Origin: Lepus europaeus
Taxonomy: Eukaryota > Chordata > Mammalia > Lagomorpha > Leporidae
Reading direction: 5' to 3'
NCBI RefSeq assembly: GCF_033115175.1
Contig: NC_084838.1
Span: forward strand, 67,486,468-67,550,467
DNA: 64,000 nt
Below, one piece after another: positions 45,976-57,154 of this stretch. Below the pieces are notes generated by a model. That model did not search any database and was not told the origin of the DNA. It was given only the letters and a program-made list of their open reading frames with translations. Position numbers and translations under genes: made by a program. Each line of letters begins with the position of its first letter. The stretch's first letter is position 1.

Positions 45976-48012
45976 GCAGCAATAGGAATCAAATATACCT
46001 TAGCAGCTATGGGCTGAGAAACAATCAGTTTTCCCCTTTCTGTTGTCCTCACTGTTTACCTAGCCTATCATGTATAGTTCTGAGATGACACACAAAGACC
46101 TCAAAAGATCGTTTCACTGGGGACTCAATCACATGTAGCAAATCCAATCTTAATAATCTCTTTAGAGATAAGAGAATCTGCATTTTTGAGCTCCAGCAGA
46201 CAATAGCATCACTGTGCTTTCCTCTCTGCTCCCTGCTATGGAATTCCCCACCAGGCTTCAGGGTTTAGTCTCTTTTTCCCTCTGTTGCTCTAATTTGGGG
46301 GTATAGTGTGTAGTCAGGCTCATTTTCAAATGGTTCTCAGGAACCAAACACTCCAGAAAGTGAGCTATGACAACCTTTCTTAGTGTTATCTCTAGGCCAC
46401 CTCTCCACCATGTTCTTTTCCCTACTCTATAACATTAGGGTACACCAGCAAGACTGATAACTTTATGGCCAGCCAACTAAAAAATGAGTGGTGGATCCCC
46501 ACAAACTTTGTGAATATGTTTTTCTTATTCTTGTTCACTAACTCTAAATTCAACTTGACAGAGGAATGGAGGCTAGTTAAGTGCATTCTTCCCCTTCTTC
46601 ATGAATACTTCCCCCACTGTTCTAATCCTTCACTTATTGCTTCTATTGTTAAAGATCATCAAACCAGTTCATTTCTGCTCACACCAGGAATTAGAGTGGG
46701 AATCTCAGAGAAGAGTCAGGCATTTCTTTTAACCCAGGCTTAGAGAATTTAAAAGCTTTGTTCTCTGCAAGGGACCACTTCTATAATAATCCCTGCACAC
46801 CTAGTGTTTTATAATGGAAGAAAAGATCTCAGGAAACATCTCTCATCATCCTATTTTAATCTAATATCAATTTAGTTTGAGAAACATGTTAGATGTCTCT
46901 TTTGGGTCACATGTGAATATTTTGTTTGATTAATTAGAAAATGATATGTATGAAGCTTGCTCCTCAGAGTCAACCCTGATTTCAGTACTCTTCCTGTCAC
47001 CAAGATATCTCAAAAATAGTTGCATTTGGCCATGAAATGGGCCAGGCCAAATACCCTTGACAAAAAAATGGAAACATACTAACACTACTATGGACAACAA
47101 TCCAAACACAACACAAGGATGGGGTTTGATGGCAGATGATAACTAAGTGGCTGAGTTGGCTCTACCATAACTAAAGCTACACTGTGTATGTCATTCTATT
47201 CATCTGCCATTCTGAAACAGGTATTTCATTTATTGTCTCTAGTTCCCTCAGTCTATGACCACATTCTTGCAGATATTTAATGGAATAAAAAGATCTGTGA
47301 GTATCCAAAAAGTTAGAGAAGCCATTTATAATCTGCGTCAGTTATAACTAGTCAAATTCTGTACCACATAGACATCCAGTAAATGCTGTTAACCATCTGA
47401 TTAAGAGTTTAAAGCATCTCTAGACTCCTTATAACAAAAAGAAACTTGCCATGATTCTTCAGTTATACACTGTCTAGAGTGCTTAGCACAAAAAGCTGGC
47501 ACAAATTAGGCGCTTGGAAATATTTATTGGAAAATGGAATTGAATGGAATTGCTTATACATGTATCTCTGACCTTTGCCAAAATCTTGGTGGGATGAATT
47601 AATGCAATAGTAAAAACGAGGAGAGACTAAGTCATGACCAGAGAAGGAAATGGATGTTTATGTTAAATAAAGGGCAAAATTATGATTTAGGATAATTAAT
47701 GATGTTCAAGATCCTTCATGCTTTAACAATAGGGTTATTTAATTTTAGGTACAAAACAATCAGTCTTTGGAAATGAGTTAGGAATTCTTATTTCTTTAGG
47801 AAATTTAGTACTTCAGCAACCACCACTATAGCATTGGGGTGATGATAAATACGAAAATGACTGAGAATTCCAATATATTCCTTCATTTAGACAAATAGCA
47901 CTGTTTTGACAAGACAAGCCTTCTTATCTTTACTTTTAAATTGCAAATGCTAAAGGGTATAGTTATAGAATTAACAAGTTATGACTGTTTAGATGGCTGT
48001 TGATATTACAAC
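45976..48012. other. Long unassigned stretch
   Basis: About 2 kb without recognisable repeats or genes. The 92-codon frame near 46465-46743 shows no family signature. Confidence 0.4.
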
Positions 48013-48500
48013 ATGAGGGGGAGTCTTCAAAAATTCATGGAAAATGCATTTTATGAAAACATTATGTATGGATTTCAAATTTTTATATCAAAATCAACTT
48101 ATCTTTTTTTTTTTTTTTTGACAGGCAGAGTGGACAGTGTGAGAGAGAGACAGAGAAAAAGGTCTTCCTTTTCTGTTGGTTCACCCACCAATGGCCGCTG
48201 CAGCCAGCGCGCTGCAGCTGGAGCACTGCACTGATCCGAAGCCAGGAGCCAGGTACTTTCTCCTGGACTCCCATGCGAGTGCAGGGCCCAAGCACTTGGG
48301 CCATCCTCCACTGCACTCCCAGGCCACAGCAGAGAGCTGGACTGGAAGAGGAGCAAAAGGGACAGAATCCGGTGCCCTGATCGGGACTAGAACCTGGGGT
48401 GCCAGCGCCACAGGCGGAGGATTAGCCTATTGAGCCGCCACGCCGGCCAATCAACTTATCTTTAGTTCTATTTTTCCATGATCTTATGGAATCTCCTCAT
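48013..48500 (+). mobile_element. Short inverted-repeat DNA element split by a SINE
   Basis: Forward copy of the element seen at 21099. The left end 'atgagggggagtcttcaaaa' pairs with the right end 'tccatgatcttatggaatct' plus 'cctcat'. The internal part reads 'tcaaatttttatatcaaaat'. A SINE interrupts it at 48106. The terminal inverted repeats and size suggest a mariner-type MITE, family name uncertain. Confidence 0.65.
48106..48448 (-). mobile_element. Young-type C-repeat SINE (CSINE)
   Basis: Antisense young-type CSINE: T-run, 'gacaggcagagtggacagtg', 'ggattagcctattgagccgc'. A perfect 14-bp TSD, aatcaacttatctt, lies at 48092-48105 and 48449-48462, inside the inverted-repeat element. Confidence 0.96.
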
Positions 48501-48926
48501 ATGTCTATCCAATGCATAGAAATTCATGTGTATGCATATCTCAACATACACCAAAATCAATAAACGGAAAAGAAACAGGCTGGAGGGGACAATCATTGAT
48601 GCACTTACCTAAAGGAATGGACAATGTGCTGTGGTACACGAAAATCATTTGATTCTGGTGCCAAAAAACATTCCCAGTGGTCATTTTCACTATACTTCAC
48701 CCACAGCTCTCTGTCAACACTATTGTATCTTGGAATGAGTCAGGAAATATCCCTGCTGCAAATGGATAACATTCTTGTCTGAAGCCATACACATCTACAC
48801 AATACAAACCCATCTATGTTTAATAGTGTGATATCCATTAAAGGATGATACCTTAATAGGACTCTCTGAATGAACTAAAAACATTTTTATCTCCGCCTAG
48901 GATTTGACACTGGGACAATTTTCTCC
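48501..48926. other. Unassigned sequence
   Basis: No recognisable gene or repeat. Confidence 0.4.
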
Positions 48927-48938
48927 ATGTTTTTCAGA

Positions 48939-49136
48939 AACTTGGTGACCTATATGGCTCCTGGGGTCTACCTTAACACCTGCTTCAGGTGCATTCTGAG
49001 GGCTATTAAAGTAGGACTCTTTAATTCCTACTGGCTAAAAAAAATGTACAGAAATTTGTTGGTACGCTTGACTGAATTAAAAATGTGCCAGAAAATAGTG
49101 CAAGAAATTGAAGAAGGGGAGTATATAATGAAATAA
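48939..49136 (+). other. Weak exon-like open frame
   Basis: An open frame follows an acceptor-like 'ctccatgtttttcag' (AG at 48937-48938) and runs to TAA/TGA near 49136. The peptide includes YMAPGVYLNTCF and ends VQEIEEGEYIMK. I do not recognise a family. Codon use is AT-rich, there is no CpG enrichment, and no donor is needed if terminal. It may be chance; see rejected items. Confidence 0.15.
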
Positions 49137-50280
49137 GTAAAGCCATCCCATAAGTGAGTTGTGAATCTCAAATAATTTTAGGTGGATGAGTTATTGTAAA
49201 CTACCAGTAGAAATCACTAATATAGAGAAAGGTTTCAGCTTAATGAAATATACTTCCCTTGCCTTGCAACTTGTGTTTCTCATGTGATGAATGCATTCTG
49301 CGGGAAGCCATTTTGTAAAATACAGAAACGCAACAACAGTACAGAGGAAAAACCAGGAAAGCCACACTCGTACCTAAAAGTGAACTTTGAATGACTGCTT
49401 CTTGAGAGATTCTAGCCAAGATCTGAATGGCAGTCTTTTTTTTTTTTTTTCTTTCAGTTCACTGGGTTTTACCCCAAAGATGAAATAAAGCTTCAAATTG
49501 GAACAAAATGGAACAAAGAACACTTGAAAGTGAGGAATTAAGACCTCTATTTCTTTCAACTCCTATGCTTTTATCCTCAAGATAACTCCTGGGTACCACT
49601 GGCGTTAAAAAAAAAAAAAAAAAAAAAGAGCATCAAAATCATGACCACTTCAAACTAGCCAAATGAAATCTTTACGAATACAGATGTGCTGCATGCCAAT
49701 CATCAGTCAACTATTCACCTAATCAAGCTCTCACTAACTAACCCCTAAGGCTGCCCGTTCTCTACCAAATCCCTTCCCCAGGTAGCAAGTCTGATTTATT
49801 TTGTGTTAGTGCCTCTGAATGCAGCTGTGTAGTGAAAGTTCAAACCAATGATCCATATTCCAAGCTATACATAACGTATTAACTGAAGGAATGTGAAAAT
49901 CTCAAGTGTATACAATTAACTCTAAGCGTTGTAAATATTTAATTATAGTTTTAGTTAAGCTCTGCTTATGGGTGCTATTTATAATCTGGAGTAATACAAG
50001 GCTTTTCTTTTCGGTATATAAACTTCAGTACAAAGTGAAAGCCCACCGAAGATGGAAAACACAAAGCAAAAACTAAAGAAATTATTCAAGGATATGAGTT
50101 TATACACCATATAATGCCTCGATGTCTGTGGTTTGTTTGTTAAAACAAAGACAGTGAAAGACAGAGAAAACCTTTTAAGATTGGAGTTCATGTCTCTCAG
50201 GGGAATGCTTTCAGAAGTTGTGACTTCTCAAGTTACCAGAATCATTTTCCCTAAGAATTTATAAGAACAGAGTTTTATAA
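49137..50280. other. Unassigned, with homopolymer runs
   Basis: No gene or repeat family recognised. It contains a T-run (about 49437-49452) and an A-run (about 49606-49627) that is not preceded by a nearby AATAAA. Confidence 0.4.
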
Positions 50281-50967
50281 GAAGAGAGTGTCAGTTACAA
50301 AAGTTAATCGTGTCTTAACCATATATTTGAAGAAAATCCTGTTCATTCTAGATTTCATTATGCCTGAGAAAGAACTTAGAAGCTAGCATGGGAAAGCGCA
50401 AAGCCAGTTAAGATGCATTTTGCCTTCGTGTTTAGTAAAGCGGAGTTGGCGTGTGCGGCGTGTAGCTCAGGCGGCAGTGCCCCTTTCTTTGACGCGAGCG
50501 TGTCAGTTATGTGGGGCGTGCCCTCTGGAGCCCCTCCGTGTGCCTGGGCTGGGGCTGCCCTGCCACCTTCTGTATCACGTCTGTCCCTGTCGCCCTTGCG
50601 TGAGCTCCATTACGGCAATATAGGAGAGGAATGAGACTGTAGGCAGGAGCACGTGGAAACCACTTTGATAAATATATGTAAATAAATATCTGTCCCTAAC
50701 TTTTCCCCCAAAGCAACAGCAAGACATATTTTGTTAGATATTTTATAATGTTTTCTATAATTTAAAAATGTATAGCTTGCCATAATTGTTATTTTCATAA
50801 CTATGATGCTACAATTTCTTTAAAAATTAGTTTTGTCCTAAAATTTTGAGTGTTTTGACCTTTTACAGATGGTTTTAACTTTGTTTTAAATAATTTTAAA
50901 TTATGGAACTTGATATACATTTGCTAATAAACTTTGCAGTCAGTAAAAAAAAAAAAAAAAAAAAAAA
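50281..50967 (+). pseudogene. Retrocopy of an unidentified mRNA (mostly 3' UTR)
   Basis: A polyadenylation signal AATAAA (50926-50931) is followed 14 bases later by a 23-base A-run (50945-50967), the signature of a retrotransposed poly(A) RNA. The last 350 bases are AT-rich like a 3' UTR. About 50440-50620 is far richer in CpG than the surroundings ('gcggagttggcgtgtgcggc', 'gacgcgagcgtgtc'), so the insertion may be fairly recent. A possible imperfect TSD is aagaacagagttttata (about 50263) versus aagaacagatttctaat (after the A-run). The 5' limit is uncertain. No open frame gives a recognisable protein, so I cannot name the parent gene. Confidence 0.6.
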
Positions 50968-51180
50968 GAACAGATTTCTAATTAGTCCAAAGTATGTGTG
51001 GGTTGGGGAAGTAGGGTAATCTGACAATTATCTATCACATAAAACCTACCTGGCAGTAGTCTGTGTCAGTGAAATTCATGTGGGTACTGCCACACTTTGC
51101 TGACACCAAATATTCTCTACCAGCCTTCCACCTGTTCTAAAACATCCTTCCATATAGGGTTATTCCTTTGTCTTTGAAGC

Positions 51181-51255
51181 TTGTTGAAAATCTAAATCTT
51201 ATCCTGATCTACAGAATCAGAATCTCTAGCATCAGGGCTTAAGGAATCTATACTT
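51181..51255 (+). mobile_element. MER5A-like relic, part 1
   Basis: 'cctgatctacagaatcagaa' and 'tctctagcatcagggcttaa' match the MER5-type pattern. It continues after an inserted SINE fragment. Confidence 0.55.
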
Positions 51256-51327
51256 GAAAAAAAAGATTTATTTATTAATTTGAAAGGCAGAGTTACAGAG
51301 AGAGGGAGAGACACAGGAAGAGGGGGG
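51256..51327 (-). mobile_element. Severely 5'-truncated SINE (about 70 bp)
   Basis: Only the 3' end of an antisense CSINE: A/T tail, 'agatttatttattaatttga', 'aaggcagagttacagagaga'. A near-perfect 12-bp TSD flanks it: gaatctatactt (51244-51255) and aaatctacactt (51328-51339). Confidence 0.85.
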
Positions 51328-51402
51328 AAATCTACACTTTTAACCAGGTTGCCAAAGGTCTGTGATGCGCTCAGGTCAGCTAATCCAGCACTGGACACCA
51401 CT
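51328..51402 (+). mobile_element. MER5A-like relic, part 2
   Basis: 'ttaaccaggttgccaaaggt', 'ctgtgatgcgctcaggtcag' and 'gacaccactg' continue the MER5-type pattern from 51255. Confidence 0.5.
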
Positions 51403-51828
51403 GATTTAGCAAACAAAAATGAAATACAGATAAAACAGAGACACACCACTAAAACAGGGTGGGGAGAGTTTCTAACCACACTATATTGATGAGTTTATCA
51501 GAAGAGCTAGTTGTCATATTGAAAGGCTCACAGAATATTCTTTGCCCAGGAATCAAACACTCAGATGCCCTCTGGACAGAAAGAAACATAAATAAGTGAG
51601 GCAAGTTAACAGCAAAGTATGGCTTCTTCAGCCTGCTTCATGTCCTGCTTTGGAATGGAAGCATGGGGAAAACAAATATCTCAGATCCCGCCTACTGCTA
51701 TAAGAGAAACAATAGTCAAGCATGATGACAAAGGACCACAGGTACTCAGCTAGCGTCAAGAAGTAATAAAGTTGAGTGGAGGCTGTGGATTTTGAAAAGT
51801 TTTTGCAATATCTGAAGAAGGCAACTGG
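51403..51828. other. Unassigned sequence
   Basis: No recognisable gene or repeat. Confidence 0.4.
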
Positions 51829-52140
51829 GGCCGGCATTGCAGTGCAGCAGGTCAAGCTGCTGCCTGTGACTTGGGCATCCCATGTATGTGCTAGTTCCAG
51901 TCCTGTGTGCCCCACTTCTGACACAGCTCCCTGCCAATACATCTGGGAAAACAGAGGAAGACGGTACAAGTATTTGGGCCCCTGACACCCACATAGAAGA
52001 CATGAAGAATCTGCTGGCTCTTGGCTCAGCACTGCCCCAGCACAAGCTGCTTTGGCCATTTGGGGAGTGAACCAGCAGATGGAATCTCTCTCACTTTCTC
52101 TCTCTTACTTTGAAATAGACAAATATATCTTTTTTAAAAA
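51829..52140 (+). mobile_element. C-repeat SINE (CSINE)
   Basis: Sense CSINE: 'ggggccggcattgcagtgca', 'gctagttccagtcctgtgtg', 'tggggagtgaaccagcagat' and a CT-rich 3' part with an A/T tail. Confidence 0.92.
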
Positions 52141-52429
52141 AATATGAACATAAAAGTCATCTTGCACTCAATTTCTATCCATTTCTGGGGAGGCAACGTC
52201 TGTGTAAAAAGAACCAGGATTAACAAGAGCAAAGAGTTTAAATAAAGGCTAGGCAGGAGTGAGAAAGCCTTTAGTTTACATCAGATTCAGCCAATTAGGA
52301 AGGGAAGACTTGTCCTGGTGTTTTTCTATAGGAAATAGAGACAATAACCTAGAGTGGAGTAAATCCCATGAATCAAATAATGTAGCTGTGCCTAACCCTC
52401 AATGTTGGCATATTTTTTTAAAAAAAAGA

Positions 52430-52700
52430 AACAACATTTATTATATATTTGAGAGGCAAGCACAAAGAGAATGTGAGTGAGCATGCTCCCAAATTAATGC
52501 CCACAACAGCTGAAGCTGGCCTGGAACAAAGCCAGGAGCAAAGAACTCAGTCCAGGTCTCTCTTGAGGGTGGCAGGAACCCAATTACTTGAGCCACACTG
52601 CATTCTTCTAAGGTTTGTATTGATAGGAAGCTGGAGTCAGGAGCTAGAGCCAGCACTCCAATTTGGGATATGGGAATCTTAACTGATGTGGTAAGTATAC
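52430..52700 (-). mobile_element. Old C-repeat SINE
   Basis: Antisense CSINE, diverged: 'atatatttgagaggcaagca', 'caaagccaggagcaaagaac', 'aattacttgagccacactgc', 'gggaatcttaactgatgtgg' at the 5' end. Confidence 0.8.
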
Positions 52701-53518
52701 ACTACCTGTAGTTTTAAAATGAGAATATTGAATTTGTATGTTGTTTTGAGAATTTTATGTGGTAATGTAAATTGCAGTATGCACAATTCCTGAAACACAT
52801 AGTTGCTTGATGAATAACAATTTTTTTCTTGCATTTCCCAAGTTGAATCATAGCATACTCCCGTATTACCTTCTTTACATACATGGCTCTGAAGATTTTA
52901 GGAAAGAGATTGCTTTTCTCAACTATGTCATTTATCAAACTGTAGCAAGACTTCCTTAGATTTTTGTAATTTCTCCAAGATTTCTTAAGCATTACACCTG
53001 AGATTTGAGTAGCAATCAGGCATTAGAATATGATCTGTGGTTTCTTTCTTTCAATTTTTCATTTAAAAATTGCTGATAGCATCTTGTAAAAACAAGAATT
53101 GATGATCTCATTTATCCCTTGACATAACCTGAAGTTTCTCTGGTCTTTCTCACTTGGCCATCTGATACACACACTACACACACACACACACTCAGAAAAT
53201 ACATGACATCGTTAATTATTACCAGGTTTCCAGAATTTATCTTATCTTTGTATTTCTTTTCAAAGTATTTTGGAGTTTAGCTTTCTTCTTGTTTATCTAA
53301 CAAATAATAGAAGTAAGACAGAAACCGTGTTCTCCTCATACAGAGGAAGCAATTTCCCATTTTGCTAATCTGGAGAAACCAAGAGCACAAATAGCAAAGA
53401 CTGATGCATTCATTCACAAGAAGTAAATGCTCCTACTTGAAACAACACTTATGCATTCATACAAGTAGAAAAATGATAACAAAAGCCCTCCCAAAACAGT
53501 TTCTCTTCAGGAGTCAGT
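52701..53518. other. Unassigned, with a (CA)n run
   Basis: No recognisable gene. A short CA-rich microsatellite lies at about 53166-53192. Confidence 0.45.
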
Positions 53519-53649
53519 TATTTGAGGAATCATCAAAAAATTCATGCAAAAAGCATATTATGAAAAATTACACATGGGCTTCAAAACCTGTAGAAAATCA
53601 ACTTAGTTTTAATTCCATTTTTCCAAAAATGTTTTGAAGTCCTCTTATG
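53519..53649 (+). mobile_element. Short inverted-repeat DNA element, uninterrupted
   Basis: Intact-length (about 130 bp) copy of the element at 48013: left end 'tttgaggaatcatcaaaaaa', 'ttcatgcaaaaagcatatta', internal 'gaaaatcaacttagttttaa', right end 'atgttttgaagtcctctta'. It is the only copy of the four without a SINE in or directly abutting it. Confidence 0.65.
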
Positions 53650-54292
53650 TATTTGAAAGCTACATAACTTGTAGCCCAACCATTCTTACAAAGGCACCAT
53701 GATCACATCTTCACAATCAGTTGTGCTATTTGTGTTTGTTTTAGGCGGTGTGCCTCTCTAGAGTTAGGATCTAAAAATGCAATAAAAAGCATCTGATACA
53801 CATGCATTAGCTAATACTGTATCCCATCATTCTTATCTTCAGAACATTTGTATGCATCTCCCCTGATAGTAGTATCTCTATAATCATACTGGTACATGTT
53901 CAGTTTATTGATGTACTTTCTATTCATTTATCACCTATATCTTTCTTCCATCTGTATCTATCCATTGATTTATATTTCATGCCCTTCCATATTGGGATCA
54001 ATACTTGTCACCAAAATATGTTTATTCTTCCTGGGTATACAGCTAACATACTTATTCTAGACCCCACTGGAGCAGGTGCGATCCTATAACTGAAGTATAG
54101 ATCTGGCCTATGAAAATCATAACCTGGCTCATCACATAGAGTGTCCTTCTCCTTGCCTATGACATCCACAGGAATGTTCAGAGGGTTATTGGAAAGCATA
54201 TGTTGCAAATGTTACAGTGAGTGTTGGCCTGGGTTTCTGAATTTCTCCACAAGAGGAATTAATGTACAAATGTACCTCTCCTGGACAAGAAA
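53650..54292. other. Unassigned sequence
   Basis: No recognisable gene or repeat. Confidence 0.4.
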
Positions 54293-54437
54293 TACAAGGA
54301 TATTTCAAAGAATTCTTGAGAAAAATGGAATTAAGATATAAGCTAATTTTCTGCAAAAAAAAACTTTGAAATCCATGTATAGTTTTTTTTTTATATAATA
54401 TGCATGTTGCAGAAGCATTTTGAAGACTTCCTTGTAT
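54293..54437 (-). mobile_element. Short inverted-repeat DNA element, abutted by SINE
   Basis: Reverse copy: 'tacaaggatatttcaaagaa', 'aatggaattaagatataagc', 'ctttgaaatccatgtatagt', right end 'ttttgaagacttccttgtat'. A SINE inserted at its right tip, duplicating tccttgtat. Confidence 0.6.
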
Positions 54438-54756
54438 TTTTTTTTTTATTATTTATTTGACGGATAGAGTTAGGGAGAGAGAGAGACAGAGAGAAAGGTC
54501 CTCCTTCTGTTGGTTCACGACCTAAATGGCCACTATGGCCGGCGCTACGCCCATCCAAAGCCAGGAGACAGGTGCTTCTTCCTGGTCTCCCATGCGGGTT
54601 CAGGGTGCAAGCACTTGGGCCATCCTCCACTGCCTTCCCGGGCCACAGAAGAGAGCTGAACTGGAAAAGGAGCAATCGGAACTAGAACCTGGTGCCCATA
54701 TGGGATGCCGGCTCTGCGGGAAGAGGATTAACCAAGTGAGCCATGATGCTGGCCCC
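54438..54756 (-). mobile_element. C-repeat SINE (CSINE)
   Basis: Antisense CSINE: T-run, 'atttgacggatagagttagg', 'ccatatgggatgccggctct', 'ggattaaccaagtgagccat'. A 9-bp TSD, tccttgtat, lies at 54429-54437 and 54757-54765. Confidence 0.94.
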
Positions 54757-54879
54757 TCCTTGTATGTTTAATTGTTGTTTAAGCCACTGAAATTGGCATT
54801 TCATTTGTTACTGTACCTAACCTACCCTACTTAATATCTATAATTACTTATGTCTAAAGTACATTGGCAAGTTTGTTGT

Positions 54880-55034
54880 AAACCAATTGGCTACATAACT
54901 ATCCATCTATTTTATACTTTGTACTATTTAGTTTATCTGTACCTCAATTCTTACACCAATACCACAGTTTTTTGATTCCTTAGCTTTATAGTAAATTTTA
55001 AGGTCTGTTACTATAAGTTCTTCAATTTGGTACT
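54880..55034 (-). mobile_element. Old L1 ORF2, part 1 of nest
   Basis: Antisense old L1: 'accaataccacagttttttg', 'attccttagctttatagtaa' reversed ORF2 wording. It is the oldest layer of the nest and resumes at 55375. The left boundary is approximate. Confidence 0.6.
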
Positions 55035-55361
55035 GGCCAGCGCCACGGCTCACTAGGCTAATCCTCTGCCTGAGGCGCCGGCACCCCGGGGTTCTAGTCC
55101 TGGCTGGGGCGCGGGATTCTGTCTGGTTGCTCCTCTTCCAGTCCAGCTCTCTGCTGTGCCCGGGAAGGCAGTGGAGGATGGCCCAAGTGCTTGGGTCCTG
55201 CACCCACATGGGAGACCAGGAAGAAGCACCTGGCTACTGACTTCGGATCGGCACTGCACACCGGCCATAGTGGCCATTTGGGGAGTAAACCAACGGAAGG
55301 AAGACCTTTCTCTCTATCTCTATCTCTCACTGTCTAATTCTGCCTGTCCAAAAAAAAAAAA
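55035..55361 (+). mobile_element. Young-type C-repeat SINE in old L1
   Basis: Sense CSINE, 'ggccagcgccacggctcact' to 'ttctgcctgtccaaaaaaaa'. The TSD differs by a 3-base indel: tcttcaatttggtact (55019-55034) and tcttcatggtact (55362-55374). Confidence 0.94.
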
Positions 55362-55374
55362 TCTTCATGGTACT

Positions 55375-55599
55375 GCATTTGGTCTAGGTAAATTTTAGGA
55401 GGCTTGCTACCTTAAAATATTAAGTCTTTCAATCCATGAATATGGTATGTATGACCATATCTCCATTTTTAAGGCCATCTTAAATGTTCCTTTGCAATGT
55501 TTTATAGTTTTCAGTATTCAGGTTTTACATAAATAGTTAAAAAAATAATCTTTTATCTAAGTATTTCTTTTTTATTGTGAATTTAGATTTTATTTTATT
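55375..55599 (-). mobile_element. Old L1 ORF2, part 2 of nest
   Basis: Antisense old L1: 'aatattaagtctttcaatcc', 'atgaatatggtatgtatgac', 'gcaatgttttatagttttca', 'tttatctaagtatttctttt'. These are classic ORF2 phrases reversed. Interrupted by a younger L1. Confidence 0.8.
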
Positions 55600-57107
55600 T
55601 TCATTTTTAAACTTTTATTTAATAAATATAAATTTCCAAAGTACAACTTTTGCATTGTAGCAGCTTTTCTCCCCATAACCTCCCTCTCAGCTGCAACCAT
55701 CTCATCTCCCACTCCCTCTCCCACCCTATTCTTCATCAAGATTCATTTTAAATTCTCTTTACATACAGAAGATAGATTTAGTATATACTAAGTAAAGATT
55801 TCAACAGTTTGCACCCACACAGAAACACAAAGTATAAAGTATTGTTTGAGTACTAGTTATACTGTTAATTCACATAGTACAACACTTTAAGGACAGAGCT
55901 TCTACATGGGGAGCAGGTGCACAGTGACTCCTGTTGTTGATTTAACAATTGACACTCTTATTTACGACATCAGTAATCACCCGAGGCTTGTGTCATGAGC
56001 TGCCAAGGCTATGGAAGCCTCTTGAGTTCGCCAACTCTGATCTTATTTAGACAAGGCCATAGTCAAAGTGGAAGTTCTCTCCTCCCTTCAGAGAAAGGTA
56101 CCTCCTTCTTTGATGGCCTGTTCTTTCCGCTGGGATCTCACTCACAGAGATCTTTCATTTAGGTCATTTTTTTTTCTTTGCCACAGTGTCTTGGCTTTCT
56201 ATGACTGAGAACACTCATGGGCTTTTTAGCCAGATCTGAATGCATTAAGGTCTGATTCTGAGGCCACAGTGCTGTTCAGGACATTTGCCATTCTATGAAT
56301 CTGCTGTGTTATCCTACTTCCCATGTTGGATCTTTCTCTCCTTTCAATTCTATCATTTAGTATTAGCAGACACTAGTCTTGTTTATGTGATCTCTTTGAC
56401 ACTTAATCCTATCATGAGGATCAATTATGAACTGAATATGATCACTTTGACTAGTGAGATGGCATTGGTACATGCCACCTTGATGGGATTGAATTGGAAT
56501 TCCCTGGCATGTTTCTAACTCTACCATTAGGGGTAAGTCTGAGTGAGCATGTGCTGAACTGTACATCTCCTCCCTCTCTTATTCCCACTCTTATATTTAA
56601 CAGGGATCACTTTTCAGTTAAATTTAAACACCTAAGAATAATTGTGTGTTAATTAAAGAGTTCAACCAATGGTATTAGTAGAATAAAAAAATACTAAAAG
56701 GAATAAAATAGTAAGTTGTTCCTCGACAGTCAGGACAAGGGCTGATCAAGTCATTGTTTCTCATAGTGTCCATTTCACTTCAACAGGTTTCCTTTTAGGT
56801 GCTCTAGGTGCTCAGTTAGTTGTCACCGATCAGGGAGAACATATGATATTTGTCCCTTTACAACTGGCTTATTTCACTCAGCATGATGTTTTCCAGATTC
56901 CTCCATCCTGTTGCAAATGACCAGATTTCATTTTTTTACTGCTGTACAGTATTCTATAGAGTAAATATCCCATAATTTTTTTTATCCAGTCTTCTGTTGA
57001 TGGGCATTTAGGTTGATTCTATATCTTAGCTATTGTGAATTGAGCTGCAATAAACATTGAGGTGCAGACACTTCTTTTATTTGCCAATTTAATTTCCTTT
57101 GGGTAAA
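55600..57107 (-). mobile_element. Younger L1 3' end (rabbit L1 type), about 1.5 kb
   Basis: Antisense L1: A-tail side 'ttaaacttttatttaataaa' and 'tttccaaagtacaacttttg', a long 3' UTR ('gatcacttttcagttaaatt', 'ccaatggtattagtagaata'), then the end of ORF2 ('gagctgcaataaacattgag'). It is far less diverged than the L1 around it. The match ends at 'gggtaaatttt' near 57107. 5'-truncated and incapable of mobilising itself. Confidence 0.88.
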
Positions 57108-57154
57108 TTTTACATTTGAAAGATTTAAATTTTGGATACTGCAAAATTGCTGTT
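57108..57154 (-). mobile_element. Old L1 ORF2, part 3 of nest
   Basis: 'aaattttggatactgcaaaa' and 'ttgctgttaatttttt' continue the old antisense L1 after the younger L1. Confidence 0.6.

Noticed and set aside
48939..49136. Open frame after an acceptor-like 'tttttcag'
   Set aside because: Listed only as a weak feature. Its composition is as AT-rich as its surroundings, CpG is not enriched and the peptide is unfamiliar, so I do not call it an exon.
49606..49627. A-run that could mark another retrocopy
   Set aside because: There is no close polyadenylation signal, no TSD and no recognisable transcript before it.
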